Source of the DNA: Ruminococcaceae bacterium UBA1425
GTDB taxonomy: Bacteria > Bacillota > Clostridia > Oscillospirales > Acutalibacteraceae
Length of the DNA: 64,000 nucleotides
Direction: 5' to 3'
NCBI GenBank assembly: GCA_002329365.1
Contig: DCUB01000034.1
Coordinates: forward strand, 20,658-84,657
The translations under genes were made by a program, and so were the position numbers. The notes below the pieces were generated by a model, which was given only the letters and a program-made list of their open reading frames with translations, did no database searches and was not told where the DNA came from. Of this stretch, positions 15,822 through 30,800 are shown one piece after another (within the stretch, counting starts at the first letter, position 1; each line of letters starts with the position of its first letter).

Positions 15822-18800
15822 TTAATCAGCCGGTGTTGTAAGCACGGACCAGGTGCTGCTGTAGATGAGAACCTCGTTATTCTGCGCGTCTTTGCAGACC
15901 ATGTACATTCTTCCGGCTCTCGTCGCACCGGGCGCCACGCCGTTGACGTTAATCTTGAACTGTCCCTGCTCCGTCAGCGACTCGCCCTTTATCTTGACGG
16001 TGTTCACTCCGTTTATCGAACCGCCTATCACAAAGTTCTCGTCAGTGTAATATTCGGACGGCTGATTTGAAAGCACCAGACCAAACTCGACAAGAGTATA
16101 GCCCGCTGGAATTGTAAGCTTTCCGGAGTACGCAAGGCTGTATTTGCCGTTGACTGTTGTGATGTGCGAAGCGCTGGCGGGATCCATCACGATCGAAGGC
16201 TGAACCGCAACCGACTCGTCGGTATAGACCGCCGTAAGAGTTACGTCTGCCGTGGCATAGAACATGTATACCTCGTCATAGCTGACAATACTGCCGTCGG
16301 CTCCTCCGCTTGCCCAGTATGCGAACACCTTGCCTTCCGGCGCCTTGTTTGCAATCGCAATAACCTGGGTATACGGGCTGACCTTTACCGTATCCTTGCC
16401 GTTAACCGTTCCGTTGTTTACCGTAACGGTATTGTACGCCGTCGACTCCACAAAGTATGCGGTGATTGTTACATCGTCGTAAATCTCGGCTGTGTAGCTG
16501 CCGTCGAGCGGGGTTACCGTTCCGGCCGAATCGGTCAGGGTAAGCGAGCTAAGCTCGTATCCGGAATATGTGATGATTTTAACCTGTACGTTCGAGCCGC
16601 CCGGTATCAAGAGCTTACCGCCCTGCGGCGCGACAAATTGATTGTTTACATAGGTTCTTATGGAGCCGCCCTTTGTCGACTTCAGGGTGATGTTGTAATC
16701 CCTGTTCGGGCGTGTAAACAGATTTACCGTATAGACTTCGTTCAGCGTGAAGGAGTAGCTGATGTTTACGTTATTGCCTGCTTTGACTTCCTCAATCTCC
16801 CTGTTTTCGACAGTAAGCTCTGAGTTCGGTTCAAGCGTGTTTCCTCCCGCCTCGTCTGCGTCTGCGGTTTCAATCGTCATTACACTAAGCTCGGTGTCTA
16901 CCGGCGGCGCCTCTGCAGTTCCTGTTTCATTCTGAAGATCCTCCGGTTCGACCCCTTCGTCGAAGTCCTCCGGAGTTGTCGGCTGATAGTTCTGCGGCAT
17001 GTACTCGTCGCAGATCGTAATAGTGAACCGTCCCTCGGAATCGCACCTTATCACCGTAGAATTATTGATGCCCGCATGGTCCTCGACATAGAGGACATAC
17101 ATTCCGGAATTGAGATTCGGGTCAAGCCCTGTGACAGTAAGCGTGTTGTCAGCTACATTCCATGAATAGTCGACAACTGTCGCGGAATACGGCTGGACGT
17201 TAACAAGATGTCTTGTATCTAACTTTGTGTAAGTGAGAATCTTGATGTGCTTAATTGTGGCTCCGCCGTACTCGTTGACTGTAATGGATCCGGTTACAAT
17301 GTTGGTAAATGTCGGACTTGACTTGTCAAGATAATCCCTGCGTACAACGCTTGTAAACTCGTTGCCCCAACGGTCGGCAAGATGGACATATACAAGCGTA
17401 TGTTCTCTGGTCGGTGCGGGACAATATGTCTGCATGAATGACGCGTTGGCCTGCGGCCAGATATAGTACTCTCCCGGAACCTGATGAATGGTAGGATTTT
17501 TCAGCATCGCCGCGGTCATTGCTCCGCTTTCAAGCTTTGCCTTGATCTCGGCGTTTGCCAGCGCTGTCGCAGCCCTGCCCGCAAGCTTCGTCGCCTCCGC
17601 TTCGGTTGCTCCGCCGCTCTTCGCCTGGTCGTAGACCTCGAAATACTTTGCGACAACCTCGCTGTCGCTCGGAACCATCTGATAGAAGTTGCCGAGGTTT
17701 GTCTGGCCGAACTGCGGGTCATTTGCGACGTACTTGGTTGCAAGCTCCGCATCGGGAACTGTAAGAAGAAGCTCGTCGTTCGTCGCGCCGCCGCTGATTC
17801 TGTAGAGATAATCAACCGTCTGGAATTTCTTTTCCGCCGAGTACTTTGTATAGCACTGGAGATAGCCGCCCGGCTGATTGGTACCCTCAATCTGTCCGCC
17901 GCAATCGGTGCCGTCGAATCCCGTTACATTCTTGTATTCGACATAGATTGTAACAGTGTTGTTCGGCGTAATATCTGCGTTGGTTGATGTGGCTATGCTT
18001 GAGCCCGTGGCAAAGCTGCCGTATTCGCCTGCACCAGCAAGCGACGTCTGTGAAGCGACAAGGCTCTCGTACGAATCGTCGTAAGCCGTGATTGTATAGA
18101 GCGCGTACTGCTTGTTGCCGCTGAAGATTTTGTCGAAGGTAGGTCTGAGAACGATATATTGCGACTGCCCGTAGTACTCGTAACCGCTCTTGCCTCCGCA
18201 GGCGCTGCCGGCGTATATATACTTCGACGCGTACGGCGAGCTTACTGTCATGTCAAGAATCTCATAGTCGTTGCTTCTGTCGGTGGCGGTTTCCGGTGTG
18301 TCGCTTGTGTACTGCATCCAGCCGCTGAGAACCGTACCGGTTCTTGTGCGCTTCTGGCCGGATGCGTTTGTTCCGACGGTGTCTATCTGTGCCATTGTCG
18401 GATATGACACACGCCCGTTTGTACCGGCGACGTCGGCAATGTTGACGAGTATCAGCGGCGACTCGTTGTTTGTGTAGCAGTAGTATGTGTAGTGTGCCTT
18501 ACCGGGAAATACATAGGATATGTCGCCGAGGCTCTCCACCTGACTGATAAGCGTCGTTTCGTTATATTGACCTTCATCGTCAAGATACCTTCCGAACGCC
18601 GGATCATTCAGCTCTGAAAGCTGCTTATCCTTTGTTTCAAAGACATTGATTTTCGGGCCTGCGCCGTCGTTCGCTATTATGCTCTGCTCAAGCTCTTCAT
18701 AGGCGGATGTTATTGCCGCCTTGTACGTCAATACTTCAAGCTGGTTAAGAGCGTGATCCTCTCCGAACAACTCGACAAGCTCATCGTCGAGCGCCTCAAT

Positions 18801-21800
18801 AGCGGCTTCGTCGTAGTGGTTGAGGTTGATTTCCTGAGCGTCGCTAATCGTGGTTTCAAACACCTCGATGTCGTTCCCGGTTGCCGCCCACTTGGCATAC
18901 ACGGTACGGTCGCCCGTCGTTAATACAAGCGAGTTTGTCGTTACAAGCGTGCCGTAGGTCACGTTGCCAAGCTCATCTTCTGTTCCGTTATACCAGCCGA
19001 GGAACTGGAAGGACACTTCGGCGCCGCCGTCGAATGTGAGCGAAAGCGTCGGATCTGACGGCCAGTAGTTTTCAACCGGTGTTGCGGATATCGACGGACC
19101 GGACAAGAACGTACTGCCGAAGCTTATTGTCTTCTTGTTCGGCTCGCCCGACAGCAGGCTGCCCAATGTCGGGTCGAAGGTCAGCGTATAGTTGCCTATG
19201 ATCCACTGCGCGTAAAGCGTTACGGTTGCTCCGTTTGCGGACGCAAGGTTGCTTACCTCCTGATTCTCGTTGTAGGCTGTGCCGCTTCCGTCAGCCGCCG
19301 TGTTCCAGCTTGAGAACACCTTGCCCTCCGGCGCGGTGAACTCGTTTTCGGGAAGCTCAACGGGCACATCGTAGGTTGCGGGAATCGAACTCATGCTTCC
19401 GGTACCGCCGTTTGCGTTGAACGCAATGGTATAGGTGTTTGCGGTGTATATAGCCTTAGCCGTTACGTCGCTGTCGCCGACTGTAATAATTGTGCCGTAG
19501 CTTATCGTTGCGGGAATTGTGGCTCCCGGAGCCGAAATAGCGGTCCAGTGACTGAACGTGTAACCGAGCTTCGTAGGCGATGCCTGACCTTCCGGTATGG
19601 TGAAGTTCTCACCGAATTCCACGTCGTAAGTCGTTACTGCTGTTCCGTTGTCGGGGTCAATTGTCAGCACATAGGATATCTCATCCCAGACTGCGTACAG
19701 TGTGACGGTGACGTTGTGCTGCTCGGTTACGGCGTTTGTGCTGCCGATTTCGGCACCGTCAACATATTCAACCGTGCCCGAAGCCGACAAGGACCATCCG
19801 ATGAAGGTGTAGCCCGCTCTTGAATAAGTGTTTAAGCTTAACGCCTGAGTGACATTGTAGGTAAAGTACTGGGTTTCCATAGCAGTACCCGAGCCGCCGT
19901 TTGCGCTAAACGCCACCCTGTATTGGTTGATTGCAAAGTTCGCCTTTAATGTCAGGTTGTTTGCGGGCATTGAGAAGCTCGTTTCGCTGAGCGTCGGGTC
20001 TGTGATGGATGCGCTGCCCGAACCCGGAACGATTGACCACTCTACGAAATGGTAGCCCGTGTTCGCAACAGCCTTGAGATAAACCGTGTCGTTATAATGG
20101 ACGCTGCCCATTGTTACGCCTGTAGTCTGGCCGGTCCATGTTGCCGTGGCGGTGCCGTACGCGCCGCTTTCAACCGTGAGTGTAAGCGTGTAGGAGTTCG
20201 CGCTCCACTGAGCGTAAAGGACTATCGAATTATCGCCCGTTACGCCTTCGCAAAGGTTCACGACAAGCTGTCCGTTCTGGTATGTTGTTCCCGTGCCGTC
20301 CGCCTTCGTGTTCCAGCCGTCAAAGTTAAGTCCTGACACTGCCGTAAAGGCGTTCGGTGTAAGAGATACCGCAACGTCATATGTGCAGATCATGTCGTTC
20401 ATGCTGCCGCTTCCGCCGTTGGCGTTAAATGTTATCGTGTAGGTGTTTGCCACATACTGAGCCGTTACCGTTGTGTCTCCGTCGCCCATTACAAGGCTGT
20501 TGCCTCCGGTTATCGACGTCTGTACCGTTGCTGTTTCTGCCATTTCGGTTACAGCCCATCCATTATAGGTGTAACCTCTCTTTGTAACGGTCGGGAGCAT
20601 GTATGTCGCACCGTATGCGAGCGACTGCGTCGTCGTCGCGCTTTCGTTATCCGGGTCTATCGTCAGAGTGTATGTCTGCTTACTCCAGACAGCGTATATC
20701 GTAACGGTTGCTCCGTGTGTATTTGTAAGAGCGTTGTTGCTGTTTAACTCCGCTCCGTCCGCAAAGGATGCAACCGTGGCGTCCCCGGACAGTGCCCAGC
20801 CTAAGAACAGGTAGCCTGTTCTGACATAGCCGTTCGTTTTCAGGTTCTGTGGCGTGAAGTATGAGAATTCCTGGTTCGTCATTGTTCCGCCCGTAGCCTG
20901 GTTGCCGTTAAAGCTTACGGTGTAGGTGTTGACCGCAAAGAGTGCCTTGACCGTAACGTCGGCATCGGGCATAGTGAAGGTTGTCACCGCACTGTAAATA
21001 TCTCCAAGCGTCGCGTTTTCTGTGATTACTTCCCATACTACGAAGTGGTAGCCCGTGTTGGCAACCGCAGAGAGACTTACGGTGGTGTTGTAGCTGACCG
21101 TGCCGGACGTTACCCCCGTAGACTGCCCTGCCCATGTTGCCGTTGCCGTACCGTATGCGCTCGGCTCGACGGTAATCGTCAGGTCGTTGCTGTTAAGCGT
21201 CCACTGGGCATACAGCGTAATGGAGGTGTTGCCCACCTCGCCGGTGCAGAGGCTGTTTACGGTTGCTCCTCCGCTGAAGCTTGTGCCGCTGCCGTTTGCC
21301 TGCGTATTCCATCCGGCGAAGGTATGACCCGTCCTTGTGAATCCGTTGGCGGAAAGCTGATAATCCTGACCGTAGTTCAGGTTTGTCATGCTTGCCGTCG
21401 CGCCGGATGTCGCTCCGTTGCCGTTGAAGTAGATGGAGTAGGTTCTCGGCGTCCATACGGCTGTTACCGTCGTGTCGCCGTCGCCCATTACAACCGTGCC
21501 GTACTCGTCAACTGTCGACTCCACCGTGGCGCTTTCGTCTGTCGATATCGTCCATTCGGAGAAGACGTAGCCCGTTCTCGTCGGCATTGTTAGGTTGTAC
21601 TCGTCGTTATAGTTAAGCGTAATCTCCGTCGGCGTCGAACCGTCGTCAAGGTCTATGGTCAGCGTGTAGTCAATCTCGTCCCAGACAGCGTAAAGGATTA
21701 TAAGATCGCCGTGCGTTGGTGTGAGCGCGTTTTCGCTGCCTATTGACTGACCGTCGGTATATGACGGCGTTGTCGCGGTTTGTGATTTGGACCAGCCGAG

Positions 21801-24800
21801 GAATTCAAAGCCCGTCCTCGTGTAGGTGTTCAGAGAAAGGTTCTGGCTTGTGTGATATGAGAACAACTGGTCATCCATCTGCGTGCCTGAGCCTTCGTTC
21901 ATATGGAACCTGACGGTGTAGGAGTTGACCGCAAAGCTTGCCTTGACCGTCACATCTGAGGCTGGCATGGTGAAGGTTGTCGTCGTGTTATTAATATTTC
22001 CGAGAGTCGCGTTTTCTGTGATTACTTCCCATTTGACAAAGTGGTAGCCGGTGTTCGCAAAAGCCGTAATGGTAACCGTATCGTTGTAGTTGACAGTGCC
22101 GGAGGTTACTCCCGCGGCCTGACCGGTCCATGTGGCGGTCGCCGTACCGTAGGTGCTCGGCTCGACTGTAAGTGTCAGACCGTAGCCGTTTATCGACCAC
22201 TGAGCGTGGAGCGTTGTGTTGGCGGTAAGGTCGCAGGCCTTCGCGCTTGTGCCGTCGCCGTTATAGTACTTGGTGCCGCCGCTTGTCGCGGTGTAGTAAC
22301 CGGTAAAGGTGTAGCCTGTTCTGGCAGGCGGCGTTATTGCGGGCATAGCCTGACCGTAGGTTGCCACAGTCGAGCCTGTTCCCGGAGTTGTCGCGTTGGG
22401 ACTGCTGAAGGTTATCGTGTAGGTGTTTGCCTCAAAGCCCGCCTCGATTGTAACGTCGGCCGCTGGCATTGTAAACGTGGTGGATGCCGCGGAAGCGTTG
22501 GCAAGCGTTGCGCCGCCTTCGGTTACAGTCCACCCGGTGAAGTGGTAGCCCGTGTCTGCCGCGGCAGTAATGGCGATTTGGTCGTTATAATTGACCGCGG
22601 CACCGCCGCCTGTCGCGTCCGAAGTGATGTTTTCGGAGCTGCCCTTTATGACGGACGTTATCGAGCCGTTTTCACCGGCGGTTACGACGAGCGTATAGTC
22701 AATGGCAGACCAGACTGCGTACAGCGTTATTTCCTCACCGTCTTGCCAGCTGCCGTCGGCAAAGATCATGTCACCGTCATAATAATCGACGTATCCGCCC
22801 GGATAAGTTGCCCAGCCTAAGAACTCATAGCCTGTTTTTGTGAAGAAGTCGTTCACCGGAATGTTGAATACGTAGTCATCGTAGGTGAATGATTCGCTTT
22901 CCTTCGTGCCGCTGCCGCCGTACGCGTCAAAGCTTACAATGTAAGTGTTGACCGCGACTACAGGCTGAATTATAACTTCCGCAGCCGGCATTGTGAACAC
23001 GCCTGTTTCGGAAATTTCAACCGTTGCATCGGATATGACATACCACGAAACGAAGTGATATCCATCGTAATACATCAAGCAGTCCAACTGCATCTCCGTT
23101 CCGTATTTGACGGATGTGGCCTGCCCGTCATCGGGAGTAAGGTAATATTCGCCGCTCGTCGAATAAGCGGAAGGATAGGTGTAGTAGTAATCATCGTACA
23201 TTATTGTAAGATCGTAGCCTTCGACCTCCCACTGTGCGTACAGCGTGACAGTCGCGCCGTCTACGGCGGTGAGGTTGCTTACCTCTTCGCCGTCGGTGAA
23301 CGTTAGCATTTCATTTTCGCTTATCGTGAGCTCCCAGCCGACGAAGTAGTGGCCCGTCTTTGCCATTGTGCCTTCCTCGAAGAGTGTCAGGTAGTAGGAC
23401 TCGCCGTACTCGCAGTCTGTCATAGGCGCCAGCGAGCCTGTTGCTCCCTCGCCTGCGTTGAAGGCAATGGTGTACTTAATGGGTGTCCACTGCGCCGTAA
23501 CGGTAGCGTCGCCGTCGCCCATTGTAACAGAGTTGCCTGTAACAGTAGACGCAACGGTGTATGTGCCGTCCATTTCGATAACCCAGCCGTTGAAGATATA
23601 GCCTGTTCTTGAGGGCTGTGACAGCGACTTCTGGGCGCCGAATTGAACTTGTGTGGTTGTCTGTGTGCCGTTTGCGTTATCAATCGTCAGCGTATAGGAG
23701 TTTATGCTCCACACCGCGTACAACGGAACGATTACGTTGTGTGCCGTTGTAAGCGCGTTGCCATTTTCACTGCCGATTTCCTCGCAGTTATCGTATGCAA
23801 CCTCAGACGAGCCTGCTGATGTCGCCCATCCGATAAAGGAGTGGCCCGTCTTTGAGAAGGCGTTGGCGTTGAGCGCCTCGTTGACGTTGTAAACAAAGTC
23901 CTGATTGCTCATGGAGCCGGTGGCGCCTGTGCCGCCGTGGAATGATACATAGTAGGTGTTGATTTCAAACGATGCCGTTACAGTTAAGTTTGCCGCGGGC
24001 ATCATGAATTTGTCATTTACGATCGTCACTCCGCTGGGGTTAACCGTCCAGCCTGTGAAGTGGTAGCCTGTGTTGTTGGATGCGGCAATTGTTACTTCAG
24101 CGTTGTAAGGCACGCTGCCTGAGGATACCGGCGTTGTCTGACCGCTCCATTTCGCCGTTGCTGTGCCGTTTGTTGCCGCCATCGTCAGCGAGTAGCTGTT
24201 TACGCTCCACTGCGCGTAAAGAGTTCTGCTGAAATCTCCGTTTTCGCAGGTGCAGACGCTTGTAACCTGCTGCCCGTCTGTATAGGATGTTCCGCTGCCG
24301 TTCGCGGCCGTGTTCCAACCCGCGAACGAGTGGCCCGTAGGCGGTGTGAACGCGTTGGTTGTGAGCGTGTATGTCTGACCGTAGTTCAGATTCGTCATGC
24401 TCGCCATCGTACCCGAACCGCCGTTGCTGTCGAACACTATAGAGTATTGCTTCGGCGTCCATGAAGCCTGAACTACAGCGTTACCGGCGCCCATAGTAAA
24501 TGTGAAGCCGTTTGCAGCTATGGAGCTTTCGTCGCCCTGAACGCCGTTGTTTATCGCCGCGTCGGAGATTATTGACCAGCCCGCGAACGTGTAACCGGCT
24601 CTGGACAACGTTAAGCTCGCGCCCGTGCCGTTCGGCAGAACGTAGGTTGCGCCGAAGTTCAGAGGCACTGTTCTGATGGATGTCGGATTGTCTCCGGAGC
24701 TGAACGTACCGCCGTTCGGATCCATCTGAACGTTCAGTGTGTTGATTGTCCACACCGCGTAGAGTGTGACGTCATCGTATATTGCGAAGTTAAACGCACC

Positions 24801-27800
24801 GGTTTCTTGATCTGTCGCGTATGTCGAGTTCTCTACTATGGCTCCGGGGTCGTCACTCCAGCCCATGAACGTATAGCCCGCTCTTGTAAGGGTACCGGGC
24901 GCGAACGTTGCCTGGCTGCCGAAAGTGAAGCTTGGTCCGCCGAAGTAGTTGGCGGTATAGTAATTGAACATGTCGCCGGCGTCGTTTGTAACTCCGCTGA
25001 GGTTCCTGTCATAGTTGTAGTACAGGTAGACCGTGAATGTTTTGAGTGTCAGCCCCGCAATGGCGTCCGAAAGAATTCTGGCATAGCTGCCGGCGGCGTA
25101 ACTCGAACCGACCGTCTCATCGATACCTGCCTGATAGAAGCTGTTCAGCGTCCAGTCGATATTGTCGATTGCTTCGCGAAGTGCGCTGACAGACGCCGCA
25201 GTGTATGTGCTGTTGAGATAGTTCATGTCAAAGTTGTTGATTGTGCCGGTCGTGCTGTCTAATCTTGTAAAGGTTCTTGTCGAGTTGAAATTGTAGTCGT
25301 ATTTGCCGGTAGCCTCGTTGTAGGGACCGTTTGAGGCATAAGCCGCAAGCCATATACTAAGCGTTTCACTCACGTTGGTGTCATCGCTCGGATAGCGGTA
25401 AATATAGTCGGGATTTGTGGGATTGTGCGGTATGTCGTTGATGAGCTTGAATATATTCACATAGCTTGCGCTTTTCGGGACAAGCGCCTCAATATAATCC
25501 TTAAGCTGCTCGCCGAATGTATCGTCAACATAATCCTGCTCAACTATTGTTAGGGGATTGACGATGCTTCCGCCAGGCATCAGGACGTCGTCATAGAAGC
25601 TTACAACCACTAATATCGAAGCCTCTGTGAAGTAGCTCGACATGTTGTCGCTTGTTACGTTGGTGCCGGGATACAAATCGCCCCAGTACTCGGAAAGATA
25701 GTCGTCAAGAAGCTCGGTGAAGTATGTGTAATCGGCGGACTTGAGCTGGAGCAGGTCGTGATATGCATCGGCAATGTTTCTTGTTGTGTTTCGCACAACA
25801 TACTGGCTTGGTATCTTAATCTTGAGGTTGCCAGTTGCCGAGTCATATAACATGTAGTAATATCCTGTCTTATCAGCTTTGTAAACCGCGTTGTAGAGAG
25901 CTTCGACAGACTGCGTTGTGTAGATGCAGTTTGCGTTCTGTACATATTCGCCGCCGCTCTTGAACACATAGTTGTTTCCGACCTTAAACAGATCGAATAT
26001 GTCATCGCAAAGCCCAATAATGCTGTTGAAGCTGTGGGAGTTGTCGAATTCGCCGTAGGTTTCGCAGGGCGGATAATTCTCGGACGTTGTTACTGTCGTA
26101 TGTCCCGCACCGGCGCACACCGATGACGTGTCGATGTATTCGTCGAGATTGGCAGGCTCGAGCACCAGACCGCTTACCGCGCTGTTAAGAGCGCTTACCA
26201 TCGCTGCTATATCACCGTTGGCGCCGTCGCCGTCAGCACGGCTGATTAAATCCGTGTGCGCTGTCGGATTAAGGACCTGGTAGTACTTCGCCGCGGCATA
26301 TGCGTTTTCAAGCGTTGTGAGTGACGTCACGGTGAAGTCGTTGTAGGCGGCCGAGGGATTTCCGGGTACCCAGTGATACATGCCGTCAAAATATCCGTAA
26401 TCCTCAAGGATGTCGGTGTAGCCGCCTCCGCTTGCATAGTTGGGGTCGTTGACTGAGCTTGCGGGAAGAAGACCGGACACAATTGTGCCTCCGGTAATGT
26501 TGCCCGTTATCGGGTCGGTTGTCTTTCCGCTGTATGTGATGTAGCTGTTCTGGAAGCTTGTGAGCGCTGTGTCGAGCGGATAGTAGTCGGCGCTCCACAC
26601 GGCATACAGCGTTATGTTGTCCGTTACCGTGAAGGTTTCGCCCTTATCGTATTTAACCGTCGTGCCTCCGCTTACATCTGTCCAGCCTATAAGGTAACGG
26701 CGTTCGTTTGTCTTGTTCATATAGAAGTAGCCGTTTGTGCCGAAGCCGTCGCCCGGAAGCGTAAACGTTGAATCGTAGTTCAGTGACACGTTGGCGGGCC
26801 AGTTTGCGGAGGTTCCGTTTACATACTTGATTCCTCCGACGGTTTGCGCGCCCGTCAGGTCGGTATAGCCGTTTCTGTTGAACGTTACGGTATAGGAGTT
26901 GATGCTCCACTTGGCGTAACGGTTTATTGTTGTCGGTTGCGACGAGAGGTTTATGAAGGACGCTCCGGCAAAGTACTGGCTTCCGCTGTTTCTCGCGTCG
27001 GTCCATCCTGCAAAGCTGTAGCCCGGTCTTGTAAACGTATTCGCCGGCAAATAGTATGCCGTTTCGTCGTAGGCAACAGTCTGGGTTACCGTTTGCTCAC
27101 CCGTGTATGGAGCCGTGTCATTCAGGTTGGCGTAGTATTTGACAACATAGTTTATAGGCTCCCATACGGCGTACAGAGTAACCGTTTCTCCGTTTACAGG
27201 GGTAAGTGCGCAGTCGCTTTCGCCCGAAATGTCGTCATAGCCGTACAGAACTGCCGAACCCGTCGGCGTCGCTGCCCAGCCGATGAGGTCATAGCCCACT
27301 CTTTCGTAATAGTTTCCTTCCTCGTCGGGATACATCAGATAACCGTACATGTCGCCGTAATAGCTGACAATCTGGTCGTTTACAGTTCCCGTTACACCAC
27401 TTTCGGCGTTCTTGTCGAACACGATGGTATAGGTTACGATGTCAAACGATGCCGTGACAATAACGTCATCGTCGGGCATGTAGAAGCTTGCATTCGGTGT
27501 CTGCGCAAGGGTTATTCCGCCGGACACAATATTCCAGCCCGTGAAGTAGAAGCCTCTCACGGACGTCGCGGTGAGCTCTACCAGTGTCCCGAATGCGACG
27601 GAACCCTGAGAGTCCTCGGATGAAATATCGGCTGCGTCTTCAATAATCGGGACGTCGGATACTGTCGCGGTTACGGTGCCCATATACTCGCCGGTGTAGT
27701 AATAGATGCTGCCTTCATCGACGCCTATGGTCAGCGTATTCACATTCGCCGTCCAGTTCGCGGTATAGGCAAGATTTCCGGTGGTGCCCCCGGCAACCGT

Positions 27801-30800
27801 GACGGTAGTTTGCGGTGTCTCGCCGTTTGAGCCGGTCCAGCCGTCAAATGTGTATCCCGTCTTCGACAGCGCGCCGATTGTGAACGGCGTGTCCTCGATA
27901 GTGTAGGACGTCCTGTTGCTGTTTGTCGCGCCCTGCGCGTCTGTATAGGATATCGTATAGCTTATGGCGGACCAGTTTGCCGTGTAGCTCTTGTTGCCCG
28001 TGCTTCCTGCCGGAATTGTAACGCTTGTCTGCGGGGTTCCGCCGTTTGAGCCGGTCCAGCCGACAAACGTATAGCCCGTTCTTGTTGGTGCCATAAGAGC
28101 GGCGGCGGCAAAGTAGGTGTATGACTGCGGATATCCGGAAGGCAGCGTGCCTCCGTTCAGCGTGTAGCTGATGGTATAGTTCGTAACCGTGGCGTTTGCG
28201 GTAAGGTTGACGTCGCCGGCGGGCATTGAGAAGTCGTAGTTTCTTGTGGTGCTTGCCGGCTGGGCGCTTGTCTGACCGGAGGTTACCGTCCATTCGGACC
28301 ACGAGTAGCCCGTTTCGAGCGTCGCGCGGATTTGTACCGCGGCGCCGTAATAATATGTGCCCGCGCCCGTTACTGCGGAAACGCCCGTACCCTTTGTAAG
28401 CGTCACGTCGTGATCGAATCTCTTGTAGTAGATACGGATGATCCTCGAGCCGTCGCCCGCGATTGTCGTCGAGTCGATATGCGTCTGCGAGCCTTCCAGC
28501 GTCGCGTATTCATACGCGATACCGTTCGGCGTGTTATACGCTGCGCTTGTCTTTTTGAGGTTGGCAATCAGCAGTGGCTCGTCGGTTGGTCCCGTGAGAT
28601 TTTCGGTAAGCGTCGCATTTGATTCGTCATATGCACCGTCTGTAGTCATAACAAAGTGCTTGACGACATATGGCGTGTTTGTATGCTTCGTCCAGTTCGC
28701 AGTAAACTCAAGGTCGCCCGTCGAGCCTGACGCAACGTAAACCGTTTGCTGCTTAACTGAACCGTTGGAGCCGGTCCAGCCGTCGAAGGTATAGCCCGGC
28801 TTTGACAGCGCGCTTATCGTAAACGAATCGGTAACCGTGTAGGTTGTTCTGTTCGGGTTTGTAGCGTCTATCGAGTCGTGGTATGTGATTGTGTAGATGT
28901 TTTTGGTAGTGGTAGCTGTAAGCGTGAGGTTGTTGGCGGGCATCGTGCTGGTGTAATTCTTTGTTGTGCTGAAGGTCGCTCCGCCGGTAGTGTATGTCCA
29001 CGCGCTCCACGTATAGCCTGTTGCAACCGTGGCGTTAATCTCGATGGCCGCGCCGTAACGATATGTTCCCTCTCCTGTTACTGCCGTTATTCCCGTGCCT
29101 TTTGTAAGCGTTATCGTGTATTGCACACGATCGTAATAGAGCTTGATGGCTCTCGATCCGTCCGCCTTGATCGTCGTCGTAGTCACGGTAACCTCGTTGT
29201 TATCTTCGTCGAGCGTGCCGTCGGTGCCATGATGATAGACGATTCCGCCGACCACGGTGATGGAGCTGTCCTTGAGGTCGGAAAGCGTCAGCGTATCTCC
29301 CGTTATACCGGTATGCGCCACGGGCTCTCCCACCAGCGCGTACCCGGTACCGCTCGTGTTCATCAGGTAGTGGGAAACAGTATAGGGCGTGTTGGTGTTT
29401 GCGGCCCAGTTTGCCGTATAGCTCCTCGAGCCCGTGCTGCCGGCGGGAATCGTAACGCTCATCGATTTGTCGGTTATGCCCGTACCGGACCAGCCGAGGA
29501 AGGTGTAGCCCGTTCTTACCGGGTTTACAAGCGTGATATTGGCGCTTTCAACCGTATAGGAGGTCGGGTTGTTGTATGGGCTGGGAATGGTTCCGCCGTT
29601 TAATGTGTAGGAAATATTGTATGTGTTCAGCGTCGCGTTTGCCGTGAGTGCAAGGTTACCGGCCGGCATTGTTCCGGTGTAGTTTTTAACAGAGTTGAAC
29701 GCAGCGCCGCCGGAGGTATATGTCCAGTTGTTCCATGTGTATCCTGTTTTGACCACCGCGTCAATGTTAACTCCGGCTCCGTAGAGAACATTCGTGGCGC
29801 CGCCGCTTACCGAGTTGATTCCGTAACCGGCTGTAAGCGTGACGTTGTAAGGCCTGCGCTCGTAGTAAAGCTTTACAACAAGCAAGCCGTCGGGTCTGAT
29901 TGTTGTGGTCGTCGTTTCTATATCGTCGACCGTGCCGTAGCTGTACACTATGCCGTTCGGCACGAGCAGGTCTGGGTTTACGCAGGTGCTTAAGGTGAGC
30001 GTCGCGTCGGAAGTGCCTGTGCCGCCGGTCGTAGCAGTCGCTGTTCCTGGATATACGCCCGAGGTGTTCATAACGTAATGCTCAACCGTGTACGGCGTGG
30101 TGCTGTTAGGATCCCAGTTTGCGGTATAGCTCTTGTCGCCGTAGCTGCCTGTCGGTATGACAACCAGCATCTGCTTCGTGGTGCCGTTGGAACCGGTCCA
30201 GCCCGTGAAGGTATAGCCGGTTCTTGTCGGCGGCTGAAGTGCAATTTGCGCGCTTTCTATTGTATATGTAGGCGGGTTGTTCGGGTGGTTGGTGCCGCCG
30301 CCCAGCGTGTAGGTGATGTTGTAGGTTATGACGTTCCACGTTGCGGTGTAGCTTCTGTCACCCGTGCTGCCCTGCGCTATCGTAACGCTTGTGGAGGAGT
30401 CGGCTATGCCGGTTCCCGTCCAGCCCGCGAAGTTGTAGCCCGTTCTTGTGGGGTTGGTGAGGGTGAACGTAGGCGTTTCGACGTTGTAGGTTGCGGGGTT
30501 TGTTGCCGAGCCGCCGCCCAGCGTGTAGCTTATGTTGTAGGTAATTATTGTCCACTTGGCGTAAAGTGTGGAGTTAACGGTCTTATCCCACGTAATTACT
30601 CCCGTACCGGACGCGCTGTAGTACTGGACACCCGCGCCGCCCGTCTGGTCGTAATAGCCTCCGAAGGTGTAGCCCGTTCTTGTGGGAGGCGTAATAGACG
30701 GCAACGACGCGTTGTAGGTGGCAACAGTCGACGACGTGCCGCCCGTGCCGCTCTGCTTTTGGAACGATACCGTATATGTGTTGGCGGCAAAGTTAGCCGT

